From assembly GCA_018524725.1 (NCBI GenBank), contig JAEUWP010000360.1, forward strand, positions 496,001-560,000: a stretch of DNA of 64,000 nucleotides, written 5' to 3'. The position numbers and the translations under genes are program-made. The notes beneath the pieces are model-generated. The model did no database searches and was not told where the DNA came from. It saw only the letters and a list, made by a program, of their open reading frames with translations. This DNA comes from Podaxis mareebaensis (Eukaryota; Basidiomycota; Agaricomycetes; Agaricales; Agaricaceae). Each line of letters opens with the position of its first letter. The stretch's first letter is position 1. Shown one piece after another: positions 30,194 to 41,000 of this stretch.

Positions 30194-30589
30194 CCTACAT
30201 TTGCTTTCTTCGCATTCTCGATGTCTATACTTTCACTCGCTGAACCTTAATTCGGTCCGGTCTGCGATTAATTTATCTACCCATCCCATATACCCCAATC
30301 TTGACGGATCACTTGGCATGTATAGTACCTCTACACAACTCTTGCGCTCGCCACACTTCCATTCCTTCCTTTACCCCCCCTTAACTGTATCTCTCCTGCT
30401 AGTGCTCTTGTCAGATGGATTCAAGTCTGGTGATTGCCTACGATTTCTGGATCACAAGTAGTTATAGCCCACAATAACATTGTCGTCTTCATTTCTGATA
30501 ACAATGCGATAATAGTGGCGTTGACGATGAAGGTGTACAAGCTCTGGGGGGTGTTACGTGGAGCCAAAGTAATGTATGCGGTGTATTAT

Positions 30590-32927
30590 TCACTTCTCCG
30601 ATCGCGCTCGTAAACGCGGTGTCCACTTTTGACCTCTGGCGTCGACTATGTGAACGTTGTATAGTTTCTGTAAACGTTCGGCCCACATAACCCAATGGCT
30701 TCTCTTGATCTCATGCCTGAAGAAATCAGGTAAGTCAAAGTGCAGCTCGATACCTTCCGCCTTACGACTCACTCTGTTTCGGGCCATAGGCAACGATCCA
30801 CCTTCACTTGACGAAGGGAGGGGAAGCTCGACAGATCCAGTCCCTCAAGGTACTTGAACCTGTCCCTCTCAACCCCGATTCTGACGTCTTTGGTCATGAC
30901 GTGTATCTCTTGCAGTGGATGTGGATTGGAACTAGAAAAGAACTCTGAAATTGCGAACTGGTACACTGATGGTTAGTTCTGGCGCCGGAATCGACGACCG
31001 GGGGCTGGACGTACCCCGGCTTTCTCTGCGGGAACTTCAAATTTCTCGAGGTTTATGCAGATATCAAAGACGTTGATTCCAGGTATGAAACCGGTTTGGA
31101 GGATCTTGAGTTTGGGGCCGTGTTTACGAAGGAACGGGACCACTCCTTCACATTTCTCTAACATCGGAAAACGGCCAATGCGGATCCTGGGAAGGCTGGG
31201 AAGGAGGCGTCAGAAGGCCAAGAGGCACAGACAACAAAAAGAGAGGCGTACTCCATGAGAGCCAGGAAAGAAAGAAGCGAATTGTTGGTGGCTACGCAGG
31301 TAAGGGATTCGAGGTTGGAAAGGCCATCCCTTGGAACAGTCGCTGCATCGAATATGAGTTTTGCTGAGGAAGTCCACTTTAAGTTCCTGAGCGAAGTAAA
31401 GGAAAGGAGTGGTTCCGCCGGCTTGGGATTATTTGGCCTGGTGACGTGAGTTGAGAGGTCGACGAGGCGTGGTCCAGCCACTTGAGATAGAGTGGTGAGC
31501 GCCTGCCAATCGAAGATATCTTTGGGATCAGTGGAGGAAGAATAGCGAGAGAGCGCTGCGACTCGTCGAAGATTGGGAGTATGGGCGAGGATACCGCTCA
31601 GGTGTTCAGCATTCCAGATCATATAGGAACGTTCTATCGTGAAGAGTGATCTTGCATGGTGTCCCAATTCTGGTCTACGGGAGAACAAGACGGAAATTGT
31701 GGCTAGTTCTCTATCACTGGCGGTGACAATGGATCGATAATACAGCGGAATACTCAATTCCTGGAGAAAGACGATCACTTGAGAGGAGGGATAAGCTGAG
31801 GCCCTGAAGTACTCACATAGAACAGCTTGCAGACGAGGGCCAGACCACGACGGTAACTACAGCCAAAACAGTCCTGCCACTTGATCAGTCTTTCATCAAA
31901 TTCGGTGTCCTCCAAATCACTGATTCCCATTGCATGCAATATGATCGTTTGCCAGGCATTTTTGGGCAGTATCTTGAGCCAATCCCGTGTTGATGCTTGT
32001 CCCAGACACACCGCCTTCGACTGTTCCTTTGGAGCAAAGTTGCGTACACTATAGCATTAAGTTTTGTCGACGGACTTGGAAGACGGACGACTCGCAACTT
32101 ACTCAACAAACTGGACGACTGGATAATCCTTCCAGGCATCACGGGTCCGCTGTACAAGCCCTTCATTCATGACGACAACAATCTTTGTGATGCCTGGAAT
32201 TTTGACGAGTTGGGGCATCCAAGTGGGGTCCATATAGAGGTGACGGGGGGTTAGGTGAATCACTTGTATAGACTTGTTTTGGCATAGTGCATATACGAGG
32301 TCCGTGGTATGGTTACGACTGGATGATCGCCAGGAGATTGCTGGAAAGACGAATTCCATCTATTTTATGACACTCGTTTAGCCGAAGGACTTTTTTTGAA
32401 TGTAAGAAAGACTTCACCAATGGCCATTCCGGTATATATTGACAAATGGCATCGACTAATGAGTGGCCCTTCTGGTTGTTGGTCCGATCTGGGTCATAGA
32501 CAATCAAGCGCTGGACTCGAAGGCTGGAAAAGCCCTTGCGCAATGCGGTCACGTTTTCATGAGAATAGATCTCCAGGGACAAGCACAAGTCAGTGAGGTT
32601 CTTGGTCGACTTCAGAATGGTTGACAAAGATGTGCAGTAGCCACTCTCGATACGGAGTTTCTTGATGAATCCTCCGAGGAGAGGAGTAGATTGTAGCGCA
32701 TATTCCAAAGCCTGCATCTGCGCTTTAGAACGCAACACTACCACACTGTACAGGAGTGGTGTCGCCACGCGGAGCCAGTCCTTACAGACGAGGAGGTAGG
32801 CGGATGTGGATCGTTCATAGTTGGAGAAAGGCGACCGGCCGGTTGTGCAGGCGAACGATTCGTCGGGGACTTGGAGCGCTGGAGTTAGGATTTCTTTGAG
32901 AAGCTCGTCGGGCAGGAAGGAGTACAT
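30590..32927 (-). CDS. Double-F-box-like protein, tandem copy 1
   Basis: The start is the ATG at 32925-32927 (MYSFLPDELLKEILTPALQV), a typical F-box beginning. F-box proteins recruit substrates to SCF ubiquitin ligases through Skp1. LLVCKDWLRVATPLLYSVVV completes the F-box region, followed by leucine-rich segments (KNLTDLCLSLEIYS). Past an intron (QFVE/VRNFAP) a second F-box-like element appears: DWLKILPKNAWQTIILHAMG, then LALVCKLFYV, and more LRR-like sequence (HTPNLRRVAALSRYS, SLRQVKVDRCLW). The C-terminus reads HWVMWAERLQKLYNVHIVD and ends at TGA 30590-30592. Several short introns interrupt it. The neighbour at 33347-35773 is a paralogue with the same architecture. Substrate unknown. The two halves appear to be one gene because the linking intron keeps frame in both copies. 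Confidence 0.78.
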
Positions 32928-33346
32928 CGCTGAAAGAAAGTCAATGCATGCGACCAAAGGAATATATAAGAATGATCAAGTGTGACAACCCGCGCCAATA
33001 AATACAGCACATCCACTTCCCATTACCTTGGTATGTAATATTTACGTTTTGGCTTTCAACTCGACGCTTGTCGTCAGGCACTAATTCGTTGTGTCGAAAG
33101 TGGCATAAGCTAGGATCAAAGACGTATGCCATATATTGAATAGGAGAATAGGAGTTCACCCACAGGACCGAGTCGGAAAGACCGAGGTGCAACGAATTTG
33201 CCAATACGGGTCGAAGGCTTGTGACGGGTAGCAACAGCATCACTGGAGCATCATCACCCGAGAAATTAGCGCATATCATACAAGATAAAAATAAATAACA
33301 GGTATGATCCAAAACGTCCCTGTCCTAGCCTAAGTCGCAACACTAT
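32928..33346. other. Spacer between the F-box paralogues
   Basis: A spacer of 419 bp that must hold the promoter of copy 1 and the 3' end of copy 2. An open frame on the minus strand (32941-33312) has no domain signal and is treated as chance. Confidence 0.5.
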
Positions 33347-35773
33347 TTATTTCTCTTTCCTGGCTCGCAAACGAGGCACCCATTTTTGTCCCCCACCATC
33401 CACGATGTCTACCCCGTACAATTCTTGCAGACGCTCCGCCCAAGCTACCCAGTGACTCTTCTTTATCCCGTTCCTGTGAATAACATGAACACCTGAGCGT
33501 TATCACAGAGATGTTTTGTACGTCACGTACTCAGTAGTCGGCCAGCAACATTTGCTAACCTTGATTTGACGGAGAGATGTAAAGTTCGACAAATCGAGTC
33601 CGCCAATGTACTTGAATTTCTCCCTCTCCGCGCCACGAGCAACGTCGTTAGTATTGATATATAAAATTTCCAACGGATGTTCATCGCTACTAGAGAAGAA
33701 CTCTGGCACAGCAAACTGGCCGAGCAAGTCTCAAGTAAGCCATCACAACAAGACAAAGAAGCCGGGCACTGAACATACCCCTGGTTTTTCATGAGGGACC
33801 GTGAATTCTTCAAGGTTCGGGCATGTGTCGAAAACACTGATCCCTGGCAAGAACCCGAGTTCCAGAGAAAGCAACTTGTGACCGTGCTTTCGCAGGAATG
33901 TAATGGCGCCTTCGCACTTGTCGAGCATGGGAAAACGGGCGCGCCGAATTTTGGGGAGTCTGGGAACACCGAATCAATTAGCATTAGCCAATTACCAGAT
34001 GGAGAGGGAGGAAGGATTCACTCCATGCAACTCAATAACGATAAAAGGGTGTTGTTAATCGAGATGCATGTGATGCTCTCTAGGTTCTGTAGTGCCTTCT
34101 TTTTCACTTTTGCTGGTTCAAAGGTGAACTTGGCAGACGATGTAAAGTCGAGGTGCTTCAGCGCAGTAAATTGGTAGAAAACGTCAGGTGTTTTAGGTTG
34201 GGTTGGTCGATGGAGATGAATCGCAAGGTCAACGAGGCGTGGGCCCACTTTCTGTGCTAGCGTAGATAGTGCTTGCCAGTCGAAAATGTCGTAGGAACCA
34301 GAATAATAATCTATTTTGGCCGATACGCGCTGGAGATTAGGCGTGTGAAGGAGGAATTCGATCAAATTTTGAGTGATCATGTTGTTGTAACTCCTGGTTA
34401 CGGTAAAGAGTGTTTTGATTCGTCTGCCAATTTCTTTCTTTCGCGAGACCAGAGAGGCTAGGCTTTGAAGGTCGTTATCAATTGTAATGATGATGCAGCG
34501 CCAGTAGAGGGGCATGGCCAATTTCTAGTTGTTGGTTGTCATGTTAGCGTAGTAAAGGAATAAAGGGCATTTTGGGAGCTAACATGGAGCTTCTTGCAGA
34601 CGCATGCAAGGTATTGTCGGTTCTTGGGCTGATAGCAATATTCGAGGGTCCGGGGAAGTTCAGAAAACTCGCATTGCTCCAACTCGGGCAATCCCATAGC
34701 GTAGAAAAGAATATTGGTCCAAACGGAATCCGGGAAAGCCGTCAGCCAATCTTTCTGGGTCGTAGGTTTTGGCGAAGGGCTCCTCTCAGGTGAGTTCCAA
34801 GCATTGCTCGGTTTAACGTCTGCCCCCACCTTCTCATCTCTGTACGATGAATGAGGGCTCATGCGCATATTCTTTCTCGGAAAAAAAGCACGCACTCGAC
34901 CCAGTGTACAAGTTGCTTCAGCCTCGGGTTTGACTGAACAGTGCTGTTAAAACTCGAAGAAGCGAGACTTGTTGTGGTCCTGACGATGATTTTCTTTAGG
35001 TTGGGAGCTTCGGACAAACGATCGAGCCAGCTTGGATAGTTGTATTGTCCGACAATGGATACGACTTCTATTGACTGGCTCTTGGATATCGCAGTAGCGA
35101 ATTCACCGTATCTTGTCATTCCTGACGTGTACCAATATGACCAAGCAGGGAGGAAGACTGTTTTCTAATAAACAGAACAAAACGAATACAAGACTGCAAT
35201 GAGATTATGTGGGAGAAGGTGGGAGAAAGGCAAGGCGCCCCGACGCACCAGTTTATCCCATTTCTCAACGTATTCGTGCGTCGATTTGAGCAATTGTTGG
35301 GCTTTCTGGTTTAGATTCCGGTGGGTGTGTCCGCAGAGATCGTACACGATCAACCTCGTCGGGTTGATGAAGGCGAATCCTCTGCGAATAGCCGCGACGT
35401 TATCGCTTGAGTAGACCTCCAATGATAAGCACAAGTCTGTAAGATTCTTTGCGCCCTTGAGGATAGTCAGTAAGGAGGTACAGTAACCGCTTTCAATCCG
35501 GAGTTTCCTGATAAAGTCTGCCAGGACGGGGGTGGACTCGATAGCGGACTCGAGGGCCTGTATCTGTGCCTTTGAACGTAGCACGACAACGCTGTATAGC
35601 AACGGGGTTGCAACACGGAGCCAATCCTTGCATACGAGGAGGTACGCCGACGTCGTTTGATTGTAGTTTGAAAAGGGGGACCGTCCACTGGTACAAGCGA
35701 ACGAGTCGTCGGGGACTCGGAGCGCCGGCGCTAGAATTTCTTTGAGGAGTTCGTCTGGCAGGAAGGAATACAT
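33347..35773 (-). CDS. Double-F-box-like protein, tandem copy 2
   Basis: A paralogue of the gene at 30590-32927 in the same orientation. The ATG at 35771-35773 gives MYSFLPDELLKEILAPALRV, nearly identical to copy 1, and the first 150 residues align without gaps (LLVCKDWLRVATPLLYSVVV and KLRIESGYCTSLLTILKGAK). The second F-box-like element is DWLTAFPDSVWTNILFYAMG with LACVCKKLHV. A 56-nt intron before it (near 34840-34896) keeps frame between LVHWVE and DEKVGADVKPS, showing one continuous protein. The LRR-like body includes HTPNLQRVSAKIDYYSGS and LPKIRRARFPMLDKCEGA. The end reads HWVAWAERLQELYGVDIVD and stops at 33347-33349. An in-frame upstream extension to 35911 exists, but the conserved start is the M of MYSFLP. 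Substrate unknown. Confidence 0.8.
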
Positions 35774-36290
35774 GCCGGACGAGCGCTGAGAGATGTGGGT
35801 GGATGGATCAAGTTGGTTATTGCGAGTTCTATATAAACAAGGTTGGCGGAGAGAAAATGATGGAAGCGGTCTGACACGTTTTTTTCTTACGTGACTCAGA
35901 TTTACCAGCATGTGGGGGGGCGCCAGAGCGCCATGTGCTGCAGTGGACTCACGTCGGGCACAGGCGGGATTGACTCACTCAGGACTCATTCCCCATCATT
36001 TCCGCCCTTGACGACGGTGCGGTAGAAAACAGTGATTCCAAAAGCCAATTATACATCGGGTAGAGCAGTGCAGTAAGTGGGAGGTCGAGACTCCAAGAGA
36101 AAACGAATACAAAAATTATCTATGAGCAATACTACAGTGCCGAAGCCAGATAAAAATATAATGCAGACGCGAGTTGAATTCGAAATGTTCGAAAGTTCCG
36201 TGCGTTGATGGTAAGAATAAGGTTAAAAGTAATTAGTGTTGTCCGTGTTGCGTGTTTCGGATTCATGTGAAAGATCTGAACCATCATTGA
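35774..36290. other. Intergenic, no gene seen
   Basis: This is the upstream region of F-box copy 2 and the 3' flank of DOT1. It contains no open frame with recognisable content. Confidence 0.5.
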
Positions 36291-38462
36291 TCACCGCTGA
36301 CTTCTTCTCCGCGAGCCGCGAGTCATACTCTGGCGGGCATTCTCGAACCGTTCACGGATTTTGGCATATCCTTCACGGTCGACACGATGAACGTAGTAGG
36401 AACCGCCATTGTTTCCCCATGAAACGCTACCAGAATGGTACTGGCGTTCAGTCACCTCAAAAATGGCGCTGATGTCATCAACCTGGGAGAGCGTCATATT
36501 AGCACAACGGGTGGTGAGAAAAATGTAGAATTAGTCTTACGTTACGTTCCGTCATGCGTGCGTTCAGGGAGCTCACAAAGGGCGCCAGCGAAACGACAAT
36601 GGCGCCTTCCTTGAGGTCCAAAAACTTGGGCTTGAGCGCCTCGTTCACTGAGAAATGACGTCAGGACTGGGTGAGGTAAAGATGCCGGAATGGTACTTAC
36701 GACTTTCTTCAAAGACTTTGTTGTCTATGAGAACCACATCCGCTTTCGACATGAGCTCGTCGACACGCTTGCTCTTGAGCATATCCCCCTCTTCAAGTTC
36801 CATCTCGCCGATATTGACGCCCCACATCCTCGCCCGAATCTTGATCTGGTCAACCATATCCTTTGCCACACGGGCTGGCTGAGGCATGAGTTCGATGCCA
36901 TACGCCGTGCATCCGGTTTGCAATGCTGCTTGCACCACCACATTCGCAACCCCACTGCCAAGATCCAAGAATAAGGAATCTTCTCGCAATTGCGTCAGCC
37001 GGATGATCTCGTGGGACAGGATGGGCATGAGCTCTCCATAGACGGTACTCGAGAAGGCTTCGTATTTTTTAAGAGTCTTGACGTTAGGTCCCACCGCACG
37101 TTGATAGTTCTCGTCGACGATACGCATGAGGACCTGTTTAGGTAGGCCCTGTTCTGTCCATGTCTCAACCATATCCATTAGGGGATTCCGTGGAGTTGTT
37201 TGAGACGGATCTAGCAATGGTGGGTATTTGATACTTCGTAATATAGAATTGATAGCGTCCAAAGAGCGGAGGAAGAGAGGACCGTCTTGTAGGTTAATAG
37301 CACGCTTGAGAGCACGAAGTAATGGAACGTGGCCATTGCATGGAATACCGTTTTGGGTAGATTTTAGAGTGGCTGATTCATCGACGGGTGGCTGGTCTGT
37401 GCTCGGGGGGGTGGTGATAGGTGTTTGGGAATTTGGTGAAGGAGAAGGTGAGGGGGGAGGCGAGTCGACATCGGTGAAGGAGTCGTGTGGAAGAGGACCG
37501 AAAAGGGCCTGTTGTTCTGGTGTTAAATAGACTACAATAGCATGAGCCAGAGTAAACAGGCATAGATGGGGACGGACTGACACTCAACAATTGTCATGAG
37601 AGACTTTTCTAGATCCATAATTGGGTTATAGTGGTCTTTGTCCTTTGGAGCGAGAAGAATGAATCTATGACGGAATTGAGCATCCCGTAGAGAGGTATCC
37701 CAACCCACGATGCGACTGACCTTTCTTTTGCACCTGAGTTGGGATACTCGAGCTCTGCTACAGGATAGTTGTCGGGATGTGGTTCCCAAGACCTGTCTTC
37801 GGGATCATTGGGATTCTTGAAGTCTGAAGAACATCAGTGAAACCGTAGGACTACTATGGGAAACACGCACATGCTTTATAAGATTTCATTAGCCGCTTCA
37901 CGATGATCTCGGAGCTGAGGAAAGAGTCTCCTGGATCACCACTCTCGTCAGTGCGCCAGCGGCGACGGAAGAGTGGTGCATCGGAGTCTAGGCCTGGAAA
38001 AAGAGAGGTAGAACGCGATCGGTCACTGCGGTATATAGGCTCGGGAGAGGGAGCAGGGACGCATTGGCGACTCTGAGCGCGTGACTGGACGCGTGAGGAG
38101 GCGGAGGAAGAGGGAGTGCGTTTACGCGGTTTCTTCTTGGGTGGAGCGCGTGGTCGCTTTATTTCGCGGGGTAGCGGGACGGGTGGGATGGGATCAGTAT
38201 CTATGAGCTTGCGTTTGCTGTTGGAAGATGGTAGGGGTTGGGAAAGAGGAGAGGAAAAGGGGGGAGAAGAAGCGGGTCGGGGGAGGGGCGAGCTGCGGGC
38301 AGGGGTATTTGATGTGCTACTGCCATGAATGGAGGGCGAAGACCTGATACGGGTTTTGACGATGACGGGGGATGTAGAGGAGGACGGAAGGGGCGAGGAG
38401 AAAAAGGCAAAGTCTGTGGAAGAGGAGAGCATTGGGTGATTAAACAAACAAAACTCCCACAT
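36291..38462 (-). CDS. DOT1: Histone H3-K79 methyltransferase DOT1
   Basis: DOT1 is the non-SET methyltransferase for H3 lysine 79 on nucleosomes, using SAM. The start is the ATG at 38462, or the in-frame ATG at 38432 (MLSSSTDFAFF). About 200 residues of Ser/Pro/Arg-rich basic sequence follow, as in fungal DOT1 tails that bind nucleosomes. Several short introns lead to the catalytic exon (36700-37540): YEAFSSTVYGELMPILSHEI, FLDLGSGVANVVVQAALQTG, then CTAYGIELMPQPA, then EGDMLKSKRVDELMSKADVV and VLIDNKVFEESRK. Downstream exons give LKEGAIVVSLAPFV and RQYHSGSVSWGNNGGSYYVH, the conserved C-terminal block. The SAM loop reads GSGVA, where GSGVG is typical. The divergent neighbour is the FAD oxidoreductase, about 390 bp away. 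Confidence 0.93.
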
Positions 38463-38854
38463 TTATGACCTATCACAGTGGCTGTGCCCTGTTCTTCCCA
38501 TTAAGCCCTCCTCACCTCTCCCCATCCACACTCCCTGTTTTTTTGTGAGTTCACACCCGTATTTCATTCATCCTAATTTCATCCTCTCTCTCGCCCTGCA
38601 ATATAAACTATATTTGTCCTGCATCCCATCGCAACACGGCTTTGTTTGTCTCTGCTTGGCTGCATCGTATGCGTCAAGCACGAGCCAATCGAGACGACAG
38701 CGCTTATCTCGCTCCTTGACTGGTTCCGCAGTGGTCGCCTGCGTTGATGAAGAGTATCTGTGAAAGGTGTCCCAAACCCGAGAGACTGCTGGCGCCTTGC
38801 AATAACCCGTAGATCACTGTTGCTGTAACAAGTGGATATTATTGTGCATCCCTG

Positions 38855-40711
38855 ATGGGCGCAGCTCTGTCGCACGTGCAGCACCACGCCCGCAAGGCAC
38901 TTGTCCGAGTGATCCTCCGGGTGCTCTGCGTCGTCTCCTCGACAATCTCCTCCCTGGTCAACCGTCTCGCTGCTTCTCCGGGTATCCCCGTATCCCATCC
39001 TTCCCCTTCCTATTGGACGGTTCCCCCTTCACCTATCGCTAAACATGGCTCTGCTTCCAATGCTTTCATCCCCGAGTACGCCGACATAGTCATTATTGGA
39101 AGTGGAATCACAGGCACCTCCATTGCAAGAACCATACTTGACTACGATGCAAACACCCGCGGCACCAAGCGACCCCTCCAAGTCGTCATGCTCGAGGCTA
39201 GAGATGCCTGTTCAGGTGCAACCGGGCGGTACGTCAACCGCCCCCTAAAATCCGACACCCCTGAATTCATATTTGTGCAGGAACGGTGGTCATATTACAC
39301 CTGTTCGGTATCAAGACTATACAGAGCTCAAGAAACGATATGGTCCACAGCTTGCTGCTCAAATTATTCGCTTCCGCCTGTCTCATTTAACTGAGCTCTT
39401 GACTGCTGCCACCGAGGAGAACTTGCTCGTCGATTCACAGTGCCGCGAGACCCAGTCCTACGATGTCTATCAGAATACAGATTTGTATCGTTATGCAAAG
39501 ACTTTACTTCGCACCTATACGCAAGACCTCCCTAGTGAGAGTTCTGACTTCTATATCATTGAAGACGCTGAAACACTAGCAGTAAGTCACTTTTAATCTT
39601 ACCAACTACTCTAAACACGGCTCGCTTTGTTGTGCAGGACCTCCAGCTGGCGCCCTCTGTCGTGGGGTGCCTTGTATCACGCGGTGGCGCAATCCATCCC
39701 TACCGACTGGTTACTGGCATCCTCTCCCGCCTTTTACGTTGTTATCCGTCGAGGTAATCCTTGTCCCTGCCGTACGCATGCCTTCCAGAACTCACTGTGT
39801 AATGTAGTTTCCATCTCTTCACCCACACGCCCTGCATCAACATCTTACCTCCTACCTCGCCTGAGTATTTCTACACCATCTGCACACCCAAGAATAACAT
39901 CCGTACACGACATGTCATCCACGCCACCAATGCCTGGGCGTCCCACCTACTTCCTGGTATGCGGAACAAGCTTGTGCCTGCAAGGGGTGTTATGACCGCC
40001 CAACTTGCTCGCCCTGGGCTGGGCAAGACCAAATGCGACTGGAGAGGCATGCGGTCCTTTGTCCTCTATCCCAGCTCGTCGTTTGATTGTTTTGATTACC
40101 TGACCCAGCAACCGCCTGCGCCAGTGAAACAGATATCCGCAACATATCCCCCTTCTTCGGCAGAACTTATGCTTGGCGGTGGCTTCATGCAACATAATAC
40201 GTACCTTACGGAGCTTGCGAACGCAGATGACAGTGATTGGAACAGGAGGGTCGAAGATTACTTGTCAAAGGCGTTGGGTGATTATTTCCGTGTAGGCGAA
40301 AGTGACGAGAATGATGTTTTGATTGCGGCATGGAGTGGCATTTTGGCCATATCTGCAGATGAACGACCGTGGGTAGGTAGAGTGCCAGAAAGCCTATCTC
40401 TCAGAAGCCCTATCTGTGGCAAGAACAGCACAGATAAATCCGAGTCTTGCACAGAGACGATAGACTCTGTGCTGGACGGAAACGAGGGAAGCATATCGTT
40501 GGCGCCACCCGGAGAATGGATAGCTGCAGGCTATTCTGGAGAGGGAATGGTACATGCTTGGCTAAGCGGCAAGGCGGTTGGGCTGATGGTTCTGGGGCAA
40601 GATGAAGTTGATGGTGGAGTGCGCGAGTGGTTGCCCGAGGTATTTAGGATTACAGAGGAACGCTGCCGGTGGGCTTGCGTGGAGGAATTGCTGGGGCGTT
40701 GGATGTGGTAG
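38855..40711 (+). CDS. FAD-dependent oxidoreductase, DAO family (564 aa)
   Basis: Four exons (38855-39228, 39281-39581, 39638-39753, 39808-40711) sum to 1695 nt. The Rossmann dinucleotide motif is ADIVIIGSGITGTSIARTIL (GxGxxG), followed by an acidic strand end VVMLEARDACSGATGRNGGH. The SGATGRNGG stretch, restored across intron 1, is characteristic of the D-amino-acid-oxidase-like (DAO) superfamily. The C-terminal part contains GILAISADERPWVGRVPE and PPGEWIAAGYSGEGMVHAWL, the usual second FAD-binding block. The N-terminal 70 residues include a hydrophobic stretch (VRVILRVLCVVSSTI) that may be a membrane anchor or signal. Substrate cannot be told from sequence; fungal members are commonly annotated only as FAD-dependent oxidoreductases. 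Structure intact. Confidence 0.88.
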
Positions 40712-41000
40712 AGTGTCATGTAGATAGGCATGGTTGTACGTGGGAAGATTTGAATTTATTTTGATTGTGGCTTCGTGATTGCAACAGATTTGCCTTTGGT
40801 CGCTGTTGCCAGCATCCTCCTCCCACCCGCAAACGACCCCGTCTTCCCTCTTTTTTCCTTCTCGTGTTCGTCCGCGACGCCGTCCAGCACCCGGTGGTGA
40901 GCTCACCGTGTACCGTATGTCTCCCCTGCTGACCTGATCCACGTCAAGACGCAGAACACGTAGGGTGTTTGCTCGGCCGCTTCACGTCCCAGCCCAGTCC

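Noticed and set aside
32941..33312. 123-residue minus-strand open frame between the F-box genes
   Set aside because: No counterpart in the other F-box copy and no domain; likely spacer.
40965..41000. 12-residue extension of the BNI4-like protein
   Set aside because: It would begin at GTG; the ATG at 41001 is the credible start.
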